A stretch of DNA of 64,000 nt from positions 434,001-498,000 of the forward strand of contig NZ_CP101989.1 in assembly GCF_024508275.1 (NCBI RefSeq), in the 5' to 3' direction. The stretch is from Cellulomonas wangsupingiae (GTDB lineage Bacteria > Actinomycetota > Actinomycetes > Actinomycetales > Cellulomonadaceae). The notes under the pieces are model-generated. The model ran no database searches, was not told where the DNA came from, and saw only the letters and a list, made by a program, of their open reading frames with translations. Positions 18,015 through 28,471 of the stretch are shown here, piece by piece; position 1 is the first letter of the stretch, and every line of letters begins with the position of its first letter. The translations under genes and the position numbers were made by a program.

Positions 18015-18752
18015 CTACCGCAGGGCGCGCAGGTCGTCGAGGTCGCCGTCGAAGACGTTCATGTCGATGAACGACTCCTCGCCGTCGTACCCGTCGAGGC
18101 GGTCCCGGTTCGAGTACTGCCAGAAGGTCCACACCCGTTCGTCCGACATGGTGGGCGGCACGATCACCGACCGGATCCAGATCGGCGTGCCCGGGAAGTG
18201 GCCGGCGACGTACCGGTCGTACGCGCTGCCGGTCGCGTAGACGATCGGCTCGATGCCGTGGTCGCGCAGGGTCTCGATGAGCGCGGTCAGCTCCGGGCGG
18301 ACCTGCGACGCATCCGGGGGGTCGGCGTGGAACGTCCCGTAGTACTCGACGTCGATGGCGACGGGCAGCAGGTCCTCGTCGTCCGGCACCGTCGCGAGCA
18401 CGTGCTCGGCCTGCGCCCTGCCGCTGCTCTCGAAGCTGAAGAAGTGGTACGCACCGACCAGCAGCCCGGCCTCACGCGCCCCGCGCAGGTTCGCCTCGAA
18501 CTCCCGGTCGACGAACGACGAGCCCTCGGTGGCCTTCACGTACGCGAAGTCGACGTCCTGCCGGGCGATCGTCGGCCAGTCGACGGTTCCCTGGTACGCG
18601 GAGACGTCGACCCCGCGGACCTCGTAGCGCGCCGCGAACAGACGGTTCGGCCACACCAGCCCGCGTTCGACGAGCACCGCCCCGAGCGCGACGACGACGA
18701 TCGTCCCCGTCAGGGCGATCAGCAGGACACGGATGCGACGGCGGCTCGGCAC
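18015..18752 (-). CDS. GH25 lysozyme, membrane-anchored
   Basis: The product has 245 residues. One N-terminal membrane helix (RVLLIALTGTIVVVALGAVL, about residues 8-27) is followed by a GH25 domain. GVDVSAYQGTVDWPTIA (about 48) carries the first catalytic Asp, FAYVKATEGSSFVD is the second strand block, AYHFFSF the third, VAIDVEYYG the Asp-x-Glu catalytic pair, and WTFWQYSNRD...FIDMNVFDGD the C-terminal block. GH25 enzymes are N-acetylmuramidases cleaving peptidoglycan. The helix has no obvious cleavage site, so the enzyme probably stays anchored with its domain outside. GTG 18752 is chosen because the basic segment PSRRRIR then precedes the helix. Confidence 0.88.
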   Translation of the reverse strand: MPSRRRIRVLLIALTGTIVVVALGAVLVERGLVWPNRLFAARYEVRGVDVSAYQGTVDWPTIARQDVDFAYVKATEGSSFVDREFEANLRGAREAGLLVGAYHFFSFESSGRAQAEHVLATVPDDEDLLPVAIDVEYYGTFHADPPDASQVRPELTALIETLRDHGIEPIVYATGSAYDRYVAGHFPGTPIWIRSVIVPPTMSDERVWTFWQYSNRDRLDGYDGEESFIDMNVFDGDLDDLRALR

Positions 18753-18866
18753 CGCGCCAGTCTGGCGTCGTCGCGCGTCCTGCGCGCGCAACGTCCACCC
18801 GACCGGCCGCGGACGCTGCGTGCCACGACCTGGTCGCCGAAGCGCGCACCGCGCCCGGTCATCGGG

Positions 18867-18967
18867 TGTAGGAACTCGCGGAACTAGTCCGCCGTCCGAC
18901 GCCCTGACCCCGACGTGGACAGCTCCCTGAGAACGCCGCCGTCTCACTGTCGTGTCCGAATCCTCAG
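18867..18967 (+). repeat. 101-bp intergenic repeat, copy 2
   Basis: It begins TGTAGGAACTCGCGG and ends CGTGTCCGAATCCTCAG. It aligns gap-free to the other three copies. The inner stem TGAGA...TCTCA is kept, while the outer TGTCC/GGACA pairing is weak. It lies directly upstream of the HAD hydrolase gene, between the divergent lysozyme and HAD transcription units. Confidence 0.75.
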
Positions 18968-19043
18968 AAGCAGTACGGGGCGGGCTGAGCTGCAGGGGTG
19001 CGTATGACCGGGCCGATGGCGGGGCCTCGATATCGTGCGGCCC

Positions 19044-19727
19044 ATGTACCGCGGCCTCCTCGTCGACCTGTACGGCACCCTCGTGCACGAGGACGACGAG
19101 GTCCTGGCACCGATCTGTGCCCACGTCGCGCAGCTCGCCGGTGTCGAGCCCGGCGCCGTGGCGCACGAGTGGTGGCGGCGCTTCGGCGAGGCCAACCGCG
19201 CGGCCCACGGTGACGCCTTCCGTCTGCAGCGGGACCTCAGCCACGAGACGCTCGCGGAGACGATGCAGCACTTCGACGTGCGGGGCGACGCGGAGGACCT
19301 CTGCCGGCCCCAGTTCGACTTCTGGCGTCGTCCTCCGGTCTTCGCCGACAGCCTGCCGTTCCTGCAGCAGGTCGGGGCGCCCGTGTGCGTGGTCTCCAAC
19401 ATCGACCGGGACGACGTGCAGGCGGTACTGGACCTGCACCACCTGCCGGTGGACGCCGTCGTCACGAGCGAGGACGCCCGCGCCTACAAGCCTCGCCCAG
19501 AACCGTTCGAGCTCGCTCTGAGCGCTCTGGGGCTGCAGGTCGACGAGGTCCTGCACGTCGGGGACTCGCCGTCCGCCGACATCGGTGGTGCCCGGGTGCT
19601 CGGGATGGCTACGGCATGGATCAACCGCAAGGGCCGGCGTGCCCCGGCGGGCTGCGAACCGACCTTCACGGCGGGCTCCCTCCACGAGCTGTCCGAACAG
19701 CTGCGCCTCGGCATGCGGCGCAGCTGA
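19044..19727 (+). CDS. HAD-superfamily hydrolase
   Basis: The product has 227 residues. LLVDLYGTLVHED (about residues 4-16) is motif I with nucleophile Asp and the Tyr variant at the second position seen in haloacid-dehalogenase-type members. CVVSNIDRDDVQ (about 115) is motif II, YKPRPEPFELAL (about 151) has the motif III Lys, and VLHVGDSPSADIGGARVLGM (about 172) is motif IV with acidic metal ligands. A helical cap lies between motifs I and II. The substrate is probably a small phosphorylated metabolite. A GTG at 19035 in the same frame is an alternative start. The gene sits alone between two 101-bp repeats. Confidence 0.88.
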   Translation: MYRGLLVDLYGTLVHEDDEVLAPICAHVAQLAGVEPGAVAHEWWRRFGEANRAAHGDAFRLQRDLSHETLAETMQHFDVRGDAEDLCRPQFDFWRRPPVFADSLPFLQQVGAPVCVVSNIDRDDVQAVLDLHHLPVDAVVTSEDARAYKPRPEPFELALSALGLQVDEVLHVGDSPSADIGGARVLGMATAWINRKGRRAPAGCEPTFTAGSLHELSEQLRLGMRRS

Positions 19728-19874
19728 TCGACACGAGGAGGCGAGCGCGCAGACGGGGGGGCAGGACCCGTCCAGATCCTCAGTGGTGCGCGGACACGTC
19801 AAGGCGACGGCGGGCACGCGCCGGACACGCTGACGCGAGCCGGACAAGCGGGATGCGAACCCACATCAGGTGGC

Positions 19875-19975
19875 TGTAGGAGCTCATCGAACCTGTCCGG
19901 GGGCCGAAGCTCTGGCCTGCGGTGGGACAAGTAGGTGAGGCGGCGCGCGTCTCAGTTGGCTGTCCCAATCCTCGG
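19875..19975 (+). repeat. 101-bp intergenic repeat, copy 3
   Basis: It begins TGTAGGAGCTCATCG and ends GGCTGTCCCAATCCTCGG. It shares GGCCTGCGGTGGGACAAGTA with copy 4 at most positions. The inner stem is TGAGGCG-GCGCG-CGTCTCA with one G-T pair. It separates the HAD gene from the MOSC gene. A short extra match to the repeat end (GTCCAGATCCTCAG, about 19770-19784) lies just upstream. Confidence 0.8.
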
Positions 19976-20180
19976 ATGCGCTGCGGCCACTGGGTGGTGC
20001 GTCAGCTGTGCAAGTGGCGATGTCGTCGACGGTGAGAGCCGGTTGCCCGCGGCGGGCGGCGGGTCACGGGAGCCAACGACAGCGGCGGCTCAGTGCCTCG
20101 GCAGCCCGCGCGTCGCCATCGGGCGCGCCAGGACGCGCAGGAGCACTGATCACCGTGAGCGACTCGCTAGGTTCGGGATC

Positions 20181-20864
20181 GTGGTCGTCACCTCCCTGCG
20201 CCGCTACCCGGTCAAGTCGATGGGTGGAGAGGCGCTGGCCTCAGCCGAGCTGGACCATCGCGGGTTCCACGGGGACCGCTGGTACGCCGTCGTGGACGGC
20301 GACGGCCGGTTCGCGTCGGTCAAGGACACCCGCCGGTTCCGCCGGCGGGACGCCGTCGTGCGCTACACGGCGTCGACGACGGCGGACGGCCAGGTCGAGG
20401 TTCGCTCGGACGACACGAGCTGGCTCGTGGGCGACCCGCTGCTCGACCGGCACCTCACCACCGCCATGGGGAGCGAGCAGCGCATCCTGCCCGAGGCTGC
20501 CGTCTCGCACCAGGACGCCGGTGCCGTCTCCCTCGTCGGCACCGCGACGATCGCATGGTGCGCAGCCCGGTGGGGCGGCAGCGACGACCCTCGGCGGCTG
20601 CGCGTCAACATCGTCGTGGAGACGCAGACGCCGTTCATCGAGGAGACGTGGGTCGGCCACCAGATCGCCCTCGGGTCCGCCGCGCTGACGGTCGTGGAGC
20701 GGATCCCACGGTGCCGGATGATCGATGTCGAGCAGGACGGGACCAGCCCGCGTGCCCCATGGCTCCGGTCGCTCGGCTCCGAGCGAGATCTGTACCTCGC
20801 GGTCTACGCCGACGTCAGCCGACCGGGTGTGATCACCCTCGGCGACGAGATCTCTGTGCTCTGA
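20181..20864 (+). CDS. MOSC-domain protein
   Basis: The product has 227 residues. VVVTSLRRYPVKSMGGEALA is the typical N-terminal strand of MOSC N-terminal beta-barrel proteins, followed by HRGFHGDRWYAVVDGDGRFA. The C-terminal MOSC part has RRLRVNIVVETQ (the R-x-N 'N' block), GSAALTVVERIPRCRMI with the conserved Arg-Cys, and VYADVSRPGVITLGDEI. Such proteins transfer sulfur to molybdenum cofactor or reduce N-hydroxylated compounds with it. A TAGGTT hexamer at about 20168 lies six bases before GTG 20181, so the transcript may be leaderless. The catalytic Cys is present in the 'PRC' motif. Confidence 0.88.
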   Translation: MVVTSLRRYPVKSMGGEALASAELDHRGFHGDRWYAVVDGDGRFASVKDTRRFRRRDAVVRYTASTTADGQVEVRSDDTSWLVGDPLLDRHLTTAMGSEQRILPEAAVSHQDAGAVSLVGTATIAWCAARWGGSDDPRRLRVNIVVETQTPFIEETWVGHQIALGSAALTVVERIPRCRMIDVEQDGTSPRAPWLRSLGSERDLYLAVYADVSRPGVITLGDEISVL

Positions 20865-20954
20865 GCCGAGGACGGGCCGCAACATCCGACCGGACAGGGT
20901 GCGTCAGGCGACGCTCGGCGCACGGCCCACCGTCGCCCTCCCAGTCAGTCGGAG

Positions 20955-21055
20955 TGTAGGAACTCATCCGGCTTGTCCGAAGAGCGACGCTGTGACCTGC
21001 GATCGGACAAGTAGATGAGACGGCGTTCGTCTCAGCAAGTTGTCCGGATCCTCAG
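20955..21055 (+). repeat. 101-bp intergenic repeat, copy 4 (best conserved fold)
   Basis: It begins TGTAGGAACTCATCCGG and ends TTGTCCGGATCCTCAG. It contains two perfect stems: CTTGTCCGA paired with TCGGACAAG across 22 bases, and TGAGACG-GCGTT-CGTCTCA. The three related copies keep the same register, so the two-hairpin structure appears to be the conserved property. It lies 91 bases after the MOSC stop codon. Confidence 0.82.
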
Positions 21056-21073
21056 GTACTTGCTCCGCGGGTT

Positions 21074-21654
21074 CTACATCAGCCTCGGCAGCCCGTACAT
21101 GAATGCGATGGTGGCGAGAGTGGTGGAGAGGACCGGGTGTGCCGTGACGATCCAGAACGCTTCGGGCCACCGACGGCGGGCGTCCTTCAACCGGTTGATC
21201 GGCAGGTTGACCCGCGCCGTAGGGACATCGAGTGGTGCCCAGCGTGCGCGCATGGCTGTGTCGCTGGCGGTGATCGTGTCCCGCACTCGGAGGAGCACAC
21301 CTCCCGTCGCACCTATGACGAGGTGGTGGTCGACGGCGATGTCAGTGCCCCGGCTGCCCTGGTCGAGGAAGGGCACTGTCTGGACGAGCTCGATGCGGGA
21401 GATCCGGGATCGTTCGATGCGCCGCTGACGGCCGGCCCGGCTCCTCCACTGGACAGCCTCGGACGTCACGACCGCTCGCTTCCAGCTGGTCCGGAGTGCT
21501 CGCGGGTAGCGGGTGCGAGCCGCGTCCGGCCGCACGCCGAGCAGGAAGTCCACAACGATGCGCCGGACCCCGGGACGAACAGGTCGCGACGATGTGCCTG
21601 CCGGGTCGTGTTGGGCCACTTCCACGCATCGGCCTCGACAGGCGCCAACTTCAT
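21074..21654 (-). pseudogene. hypothetical protein with one frameshift
   Basis: From ATG 21654 one minus frame reads MKLAPVEADAWKWPNTTRQA and RRDLFVPG. At the CCCGGGG run near 21572 the reading must move to a second frame, which gives VRRIVVDFLLGVRPDAARTR, then RSRISRIELVQTVPFLDQGS, DIAVDHHLVIGATGGVLLRV and a final hydrophobic helix VLSTTLATIAFMYGLPRLM. The second part alone could start at a GTG (about 21555). The product looks like a DNA- or membrane-associated protein with a C-terminal anchor. I do not recognise it. A single-base slip in a G/C run could also be a sequencing error. Confidence 0.5.
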
Positions 21655-21799
21655 CGTTCCGCAACGCTCGGCCGACGGCCTGAGCTGCACGGTCGCGACG
21701 TCGCCGGTGCCCAGACTGGGGGACGGGGTGGCGTAGGGGGCAACAAGACGGCTGATGCACGAGTAGGCGACACCCGGGAACAAACTCCGCCCACCCAGA

Positions 21800-21820
21800 G
21801 TTGAGCCCATCAGACTCAAC
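21800..21820. promoter_or_regulatory. HAIR operator 1 (HspR site)
   Basis: GTTGAGC-CCATCAG-ACTCAAC matches the HspR-associated inverted repeat (CTTGAGT-N7-ACTCAAG) with seven-base spacing. It lies about 120 bases before dnaK. HspR is encoded at the end of the same operon, so this is expected to mediate autoregulated heat-shock control. Confidence 0.85.
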
Positions 21821-21863
21821 TTCCGCCGCCTCCAGTTGCCTCGCGCCCCCGGCGCACCGCAGA

Positions 21864-21884
21864 CTTGAGCCCGGCGGACTCAAG
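21864..21884. promoter_or_regulatory. HAIR operator 2 (HspR site)
   Basis: CTTGAGC-CCGGCGG-ACTCAAG is almost the exact HAIR consensus, with only one consensus base changed. It lies about 58 bases before the dnaK start, closer than operator 1 and in the right place to block the promoter when HspR and DnaK bind together. Confidence 0.92.
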
Positions 21885-21941
21885 ACGTCTCAGACCACAG
21901 CACGTCGGAGCCTCACCCGGCTCCAGGAAGAAGGCACACAC

Positions 21942-23797
<1,856 letters not shown>

Positions 23798-23801
<4 letters not shown>

Positions 23802-24430
23802 CCGAGGACCGCACCTCCTCGGGGCGCACCCCCGACCCCGAGGAGACCCCCCGGTTCACCGACAAGCGTCGCGTCGACCCCGAGACGGGCGAGGTGCGCG
23901 AGCCCACCCCCGAGGAGGCCGTGCTGGCCGAGGCCGAGCAGGTCACCACGGAGGCGGAGGAGTCGGTCGTGCTCGAGGGCCTCGTCGAGGCCCAGAAGCT
24001 CGCGGCCGAGCGCCTCGACGAGCTGCAGCGCGCCCAGGCGGCGCACTACAACCTCGAGCAGCAGTACAACGCGTACGTGAAGCGCTCCAAGGCCGAGGCG
24101 ATCACCGCCCACGACCGCGGGGTCGCCGCCGTCGCCGAGGCGCTGATCCCGGTCCTCGACGACATCGAGCTGGCACGCCGGCACGGTGACCTGTCGGGCC
24201 CGTTCGCGTCGATCGCGGAGAAGCTCGAGGGCACGCTGGAGCGCTTCGGCGTCGTGCGGTACGGCGAGGCCGGCGAGGCGTTCGACCCGGCCGTGCACGA
24301 GGCGCTGATGCACTCCCACGCGGAGGACGTCACGGAGCCGACGGTGCAGCAGGTGCTGCAGCCCGGCTACCGGACCCCCGACCGGATCCTGCGGGCCGCG
24401 CGCGTCGCGGTCGTGGACCCGGAGGCCTGA
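23798..24430 (+). CDS. grpE: nucleotide exchange factor GrpE
   Basis: The product has 210 residues with an acidic N-terminal tail. A long helix ([20 protein letters not shown]) and the core [18 protein letters not shown] and [20 protein letters not shown] are followed by the beta-domain ([20 protein letters not shown], then [20 protein letters not shown]). GrpE releases ADP from DnaK. The GTG start at 23798 overlaps the dnaK stop as GTGA, showing translational coupling. Confidence 0.96.
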
Positions 24431-24462
24431 GGACCAGCATCATCAGCACCACACGACGCGGG

Positions 24463-24490
24463 GGCGGCGGCCGGACCACCGGCCGTCGCC
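24463..24490 (+). other. hairpin between grpE and dnaJ
   Basis: GGCGGCGGCCGG and CCGGCCGTCGCC pair over 12 positions with one G-T pair around the loop ACCA. It sits in the 118-base gap between grpE and dnaJ, where it could act as an attenuator or an RNA-stability element that sets different levels of the chaperone and co-chaperone. Confidence 0.4.
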
Positions 24491-24548
24491 TCCGCAGCAC
24501 CGGGAGAACCACCACGGACACGCAAGCGGACCACAGGAGGGAGGCGCC

Positions 24549-25538
24549 GTGACCGGCCAGGACTGGATCGAGAAGGACTTCTACGCCGTGCTCGGCGTCA
24601 CCAAGGACGCCGACGCCGCGACCATCAAGAAGGCGTACCGCAAGCTCGCCCGCCAGCTGCACCCGGACCAGAACCCGGGTGACGCCAAGGCGGAGGCGCG
24701 GTTCAAGGACATCGGCGAGGCGTACGCGGTCCTGTCGGACCCCGAGCAGCGCCAGCAGTACGACCAGCTGCGGGCCATGGCCGGCGGCGCCCGCTTCACC
24801 GCGGGCGGTCGCGGGGCCGGCGGCACCGCGGGCTTCGAGGACGTGTTCGGCGGCATGTTCGGCGGCGGGGCCAACGGCCCCGGCGGGCGGGTGCGGTACT
24901 CCACCGGCGGCGCCGGCGGCGCGGGCTTCGAGGACATCCTCGGCGGCCTGTTCGGCGGTGCCGGCGGGTTCGGCGGCGCCCGCGGCCCGCAGCCGGGCAT
25001 CGACCTGACGGCGACGACGACGCTGCCGTTCCGCACGGCCGTCGAGGGCTCGACCATCTCGCTGTCCGTCGAGGGGCGCACCGTCAACGCGCGGATCCCC
25101 GCGGGGGTGCGCGACGGGCAGAAGATCCGGCTGCGCGGGAAGGGCCGGCCCGGCGACCCGGGTGCCCCGGACGGCGACCTCGTCATCACCGTGCACGTCG
25201 AGCCGCACCCGGTGTTCACGCTCGACGGGACCAACCTGCGGGTGACGGTGCCCGTGGCGTTCGACGAGGCGGCGCTGGGCGCGACCATCGAGGTGCCGGC
25301 GCTCGACGGGTCGACCGTGCGCGTCAAGGTGCCGGCCGGCACGCCGTCGGGCCGCACGCTGCGCGTCAAGGGCAAGGGCGTCGCGACGTCCAAGGGCACG
25401 GGCGACCTGCTGGTGACCGTGCAGGTCGTCGTGCCGCAGAAGCTGTCGACGGCCGCCAAGGAGGCCGTGCAGGCGTTCGGCATCGCGACGTCCGGCGAGG
25501 ACGTGCGCGCCGAGCTCATGGCGCAGGCGCGGCGCTGA
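24549..25538 (+). CDS. dnaJ: DnaJ-family co-chaperone without zinc finger
   Basis: The product has 329 residues. The J domain (FYAVLGVTKDADAATIKKAY, HPD at about residues 39-41 in LHPDQNPGD) is followed by a Gly/Phe-rich region (about 76-150) and two C-terminal client-binding beta-domains (GIDLTATTTLPFRTAVEGST; IPAGVRDGQKIRLRGKG; VKVPAGTPSGRTLRVKGKG). No CxxCxGxG repeats exist, so this is a type II (DnaJB/CbpA-like) protein, although it occupies the usual dnaJ1 position. AGGAGGGAGG precedes GTG 24549. It stimulates DnaK ATPase. A zinc-finger DnaJ may be encoded elsewhere. Confidence 0.93.
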   Translation: MTGQDWIEKDFYAVLGVTKDADAATIKKAYRKLARQLHPDQNPGDAKAEARFKDIGEAYAVLSDPEQRQQYDQLRAMAGGARFTAGGRGAGGTAGFEDVFGGMFGGGANGPGGRVRYSTGGAGGAGFEDILGGLFGGAGGFGGARGPQPGIDLTATTTLPFRTAVEGSTISLSVEGRTVNARIPAGVRDGQKIRLRGKGRPGDPGAPDGDLVITVHVEPHPVFTLDGTNLRVTVPVAFDEAALGATIEVPALDGSTVRVKVPAGTPSGRTLRVKGKGVATSKGTGDLLVTVQVVVPQKLSTAAKEAVQAFGIATSGEDVRAELMAQARR

Positions 25539-25575
25539 CACGACAGGACGAAGGGGACGGGCGAAGGGAGGGACG

Positions 25576-26022
25576 ATGGACGAGGACTCCAAGGTCTACG
25601 TGATCTCGGTGGCCGCTGAGCTCGCGGGCATGCACCCGCAGACGCTGCGGCAGTACGACCGCCTCGGCCTCGTCCGTCCCGCCCGCACGCGCGGCCGGGG
25701 CCGCAGGTACTCGATGCGTGACATCCGCATGCTGCGCGAGGTGCAGCGCCTCTCGCACGACGAGGGCGTGAACCTCGCCGGCATCAAGCGGATCCTCGAG
25801 CTCGAGGAGGAGGTGCAGGCCATGCGCCGGCAGGTCGAGTTCCTGCGCACGCTCGTCGACCCGGGCCGCCGGGTGTTCCGCGCGGACCCGACGGGCAACG
25901 TCGTGGCCGACCGGTTGCACCCGCTGGCCGAGGCGACCGCACCGCGGCCCACCCGCTGGGTGCCGCGTCAGCTCACCTCGGGACCGCCCCGCCGCGGCCG
26001 TGAAACCGGCGCGGTCGGCTGA
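25576..26022 (+). CDS. hspR: heat-shock repressor HspR (MerR family)
   Basis: The product has 148 residues. VYVISVAAELAGMHPQTLRQ and YDRLGLVRPARTRGRGRRYS form the winged helix-turn-helix of MerR-type regulators, followed by the helix MLREVQRLSHDEGVNLAGIK and a coiled coil (LELEEEVQAMRRQVEFLRTL). HspR binds the HAIR sites before dnaK with DnaK as corepressor. An AGGGAGG ribosome binding site lies before ATG 25576. The last 55 bases overlap the end of the convergent P450 gene, so both C-termini are encoded on opposite strands. Confidence 0.95.
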   Translation: MDEDSKVYVISVAAELAGMHPQTLRQYDRLGLVRPARTRGRGRRYSMRDIRMLREVQRLSHDEGVNLAGIKRILELEEEVQAMRRQVEFLRTLVDPGRRVFRADPTGNVVADRLHPLAEATAPRPTRWVPRQLTSGPPRRGRETGAVG

Positions 26023-27206
26023 GTCCTCGCGGGGCCCAGCCCCACGGGCAGCGTGGACAGGCCGTGAGTCGTGGCGCTGTCGACGGACGCGAGGTCGTCG
26101 GCCGCGACGCTGATGCGGGCCTCCGGGAAGCGGTGGACGAAGCCGACGAGCGCCCGCTCCGCCAGCACCACCGCGAGATGCTGCCCGAGGCAGCGGTGCG
26201 CACCGTGGCCGAACGACAGGTGCCGGTGCGGTGTGCGTGCCAGGTCGAGGGACTCGGCATCCGCGTACTGCTCGCGGTCGCGGTTCGCCACCGGTGGGGA
26301 CGAGAAGACGACGGCTCCCTCCGGCAGGTGCGTGCCACCCAGCACCAGGGGGGCCGTGACGCGTCGGACGACACCCAGGTTGTTGGACGGGACGTACCGC
26401 AGCAGCTCGTGCACGGCGACGTCGTGCGGGCCGGCGAGCAGACCGTCACGCGCGTCAGGGGACTCCAGGAGCAGCCGCAGCGCCATCGCGAGGAACTGCA
26501 CGACCGGGACGTCGCCTCCGATCTGGAGCGACACCAGCACGCTCGACAGCTCGTCGTGCGTCAGCCGGCTGTCGGCGCGGAGCCGGGCGACGACGCCCGC
26601 AGGGTCGAGGTCGTCGCTCGCGGCCACGGCGTGGGCGGCTCGCCACGCGTCGAACACGGCGGCTCGCCACGCGTCCTGGTCCAGCTCGGGCGACTCCATG
26701 CGCTCGATCGCCTCGGTGAGGGCGCGGTGGTCGGCCTCGCTCGTTCCGAGCGTGAGTCGCATCATCCGGCGTGCCAGCGGGACGCAGTACTCCGCCACGA
26801 GGTCGGCGTGCCCCGGTCCGGCGACCAGGTCGTCGAGGGTGTCGTCGACCATCTCCGCGACCCGGGGGGTCAGGGTGCGCGCGGCGCGCGCGGTGAAGTG
26901 CGGGACGACGACGCTGCGCACCGCCGCGTGGTCGGGGCCGTCCAGACCGAAGAACCACCCGGGTACCTCACCGCCGCCCTCCCGTGGTGGTGCCGCGTTG
27001 ATCGACGAGCTGAGACGTTCGTCGGTCAACGCCGCCCGCACGTCGGCGTCCCGTGTCAGGAGGTAGGCCGTGCTGCCGCCGGGGAAGGTCAGCAGTCCGA
27101 CGTCACCGCGGTCGCGCAGCTCCTCGTACTCGCGCGGCGGCGCGAACGGGCACCGTCGCGTCGTCAGCTCGGGCAGCGGGACCGGCGTCGGGGCGTGGCC
27201 GGTCAC
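25968..27206 (-). CDS. cytochrome P450 of the peptide cluster
   Basis: The product has 412 residues. The heme-thiolate loop is SFGHGAHRCLGQHLA (about residue 350) and the K-helix is HELLRYV with E-x-x-R. The I-helix reads LVSLQIGGDVPVVQFLAMAL, where the usual acid-alcohol pair (A-G-x-x-T) is not kept, as in some P450s that couple radicals instead of hydroxylating. Soluble bacterial P450s of this size work with ferredoxin partners; none is encoded nearby. ATG 27206 overlaps the stop of the MFS gene by four bases, so it is the last gene of the leftward operon. Oxidative cross-linking or hydroxylation of the peptide is an inference from context. Confidence 0.9.
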   Translation of the reverse strand: MTGHAPTPVPLPELTTRRCPFAPPREYEELRDRGDVGLLTFPGGSTAYLLTRDADVRAALTDERLSSSINAAPPREGGGEVPGWFFGLDGPDHAAVRSVVVPHFTARAARTLTPRVAEMVDDTLDDLVAGPGHADLVAEYCVPLARRMMRLTLGTSEADHRALTEAIERMESPELDQDAWRAAVFDAWRAAHAVAASDDLDPAGVVARLRADSRLTHDELSSVLVSLQIGGDVPVVQFLAMALRLLLESPDARDGLLAGPHDVAVHELLRYVPSNNLGVVRRVTAPLVLGGTHLPEGAVVFSSPPVANRDREQYADAESLDLARTPHRHLSFGHGAHRCLGQHLAVVLAERALVGFVHRFPEARISVAADDLASVDSATTHGLSTLPVGLGPARTQPTAPVSRPRRGGPEVS

Positions 27207-28471
27207 GGCTGCTCACCTCCCGCCCGAGCGGGCGCGTCACTCGTCGAAGGCGACGTCTGCGCCGTCGGGTCGAGGGCGCCGGCAGGCGTGGTGACCGGGC
27301 GCGCGAGCAGGAGCGGGGAGACGGCCGCGAGAAGAGCCAGGAGCGCGACCCCGGAGATGCCGGTCGCCGTCGTGATGCTCGTCGCGGACCAGAGCACGCC
27401 GAAGACGGCGTCGGTGAGTGCCATCGACAGCCCACCCGCGACTCCCATGATCGACACCATGGTGCTGCGGAGGTGGTCCGGGAAGGTCGCGTGCGACCAC
27501 ATCCCGACGACGGTCAGGACGAACCCCAGGGCCGTCTGGCCGACGACCAGCGTGACGACGACCGCCGCAGCCCCCCATCCCGCCGTGCACAGGACGGCCG
27601 CCAGGGTGAGCGTCCCCACCGTGACGGCCGCGCGATGACGACGCTCCCCGAAGCGCGCGAGGGCGGCACCACCCGCCGAGGCGACGGTGAAGACGACGAG
27701 GACCGCACCGAGCGACGGGACCGGCAGCCCGGCCTCGACGGCGAGCGGCTGCCACGACAGCACGACGACCGCGAACCCGGCCGAGCTGATCGCGGTGACC
27801 ACGGCGATGACGCGCAGCTCACCGACGACGGCGGCACGCGCCCCCTCGAGGAGCGTGTCGCGGACGCGGCCCGCGCGGCGAGGGCTCTCGGCCCAGGTGA
27901 GCCGGACCCAGCCGGCAAGCAGCAGCAGCAGGACGCTCGCCACGGCGATCACCATGCCGGTGTCCGCCGCGTCGACGAGGAGGAAGACCGCCAGGGCCCC
28001 CGCGGCCGAGGCGATCCAGCGGGTGACGTGCGTCCGCCGGACCGTCGAGGCGATGAGGTCGTCCCGACCTGCCGCCCTCAACCCGTTGATCACCATGGCG
28101 TACGGCATGCCGGAGTAGCAGGCGATGCCCGCGGCCCACAGCACGAGCGCGATCGCGATGGTCCAGGCGGACGACGCGGCGCTGAAGAGCAGCTGCCCGG
28201 AACCCCACAGGACGAGGCCCACGACGAGCATCCGGCGCTGGCCGAAGAGGTCGCCGAGCGCTCCGCTGGGGGCCTCGACGACGGTCGACGCGATGCCGGC
28301 CACCGCCAGCACGAGGCCGATCGTCGGGGGTGCCAGACCTGCCGACGTCATGTGGACGACGTTGACGGCCCCGAACGCGAAGTCGGCGACGGCGACGACC
28401 GCCACGAGCGCGGCGAGCTGGCGCCGCAGGGCGGAGGGGGTCGGGCCGGCCTGAGACGTGCTTGCGGTCAT
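27203..28471 (-). CDS. MFS transporter, likely exporter of the peptide product
   Basis: The product has 422 residues and about twelve hydrophobic helices, for example LAALVAVVAVADFAFGAVNV, LVVGLVLWGSGQLLFSAASS and VSIMGVAGGLSMALTDAVFG. The loop between helices 2 and 3 reads GALGDLFGQRRM, the G-x-x-x-D-R-x-G-R-R-like motif A of the major facilitator superfamily. It is coupled by 4-bp overlaps to the synthetase-like gene before it and the P450 after it, so export of the mature peptide or self-resistance is likely. GAGGGG precedes ATG 28471. Confidence 0.88.
   Translation of the reverse strand: MTASTSQAGPTPSALRRQLAALVAVVAVADFAFGAVNVVHMTSAGLAPPTIGLVLAVAGIASTVVEAPSGALGDLFGQRRMLVVGLVLWGSGQLLFSAASSAWTIAIALVLWAAGIACYSGMPYAMVINGLRAAGRDDLIASTVRRTHVTRWIASAAGALAVFLLVDAADTGMVIAVASVLLLLLAGWVRLTWAESPRRAGRVRDTLLEGARAAVVGELRVIAVVTAISSAGFAVVVLSWQPLAVEAGLPVPSLGAVLVVFTVASAGGAALARFGERRHRAAVTVGTLTLAAVLCTAGWGAAAVVVTLVVGQTALGFVLTVVGMWSHATFPDHLRSTMVSIMGVAGGLSMALTDAVFGVLWSATSITTATGISGVALLALLAAVSPLLLARPVTTPAGALDPTAQTSPSTSDAPARAGGEQP

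Noticed and set aside
18867..21055. Integron-like gene cassettes (HAD and MOSC genes between repeats)
   Set aside because: The repeats lack GTTRRRY core sites and no integrase is present; kept as an unexplained repeat family instead.
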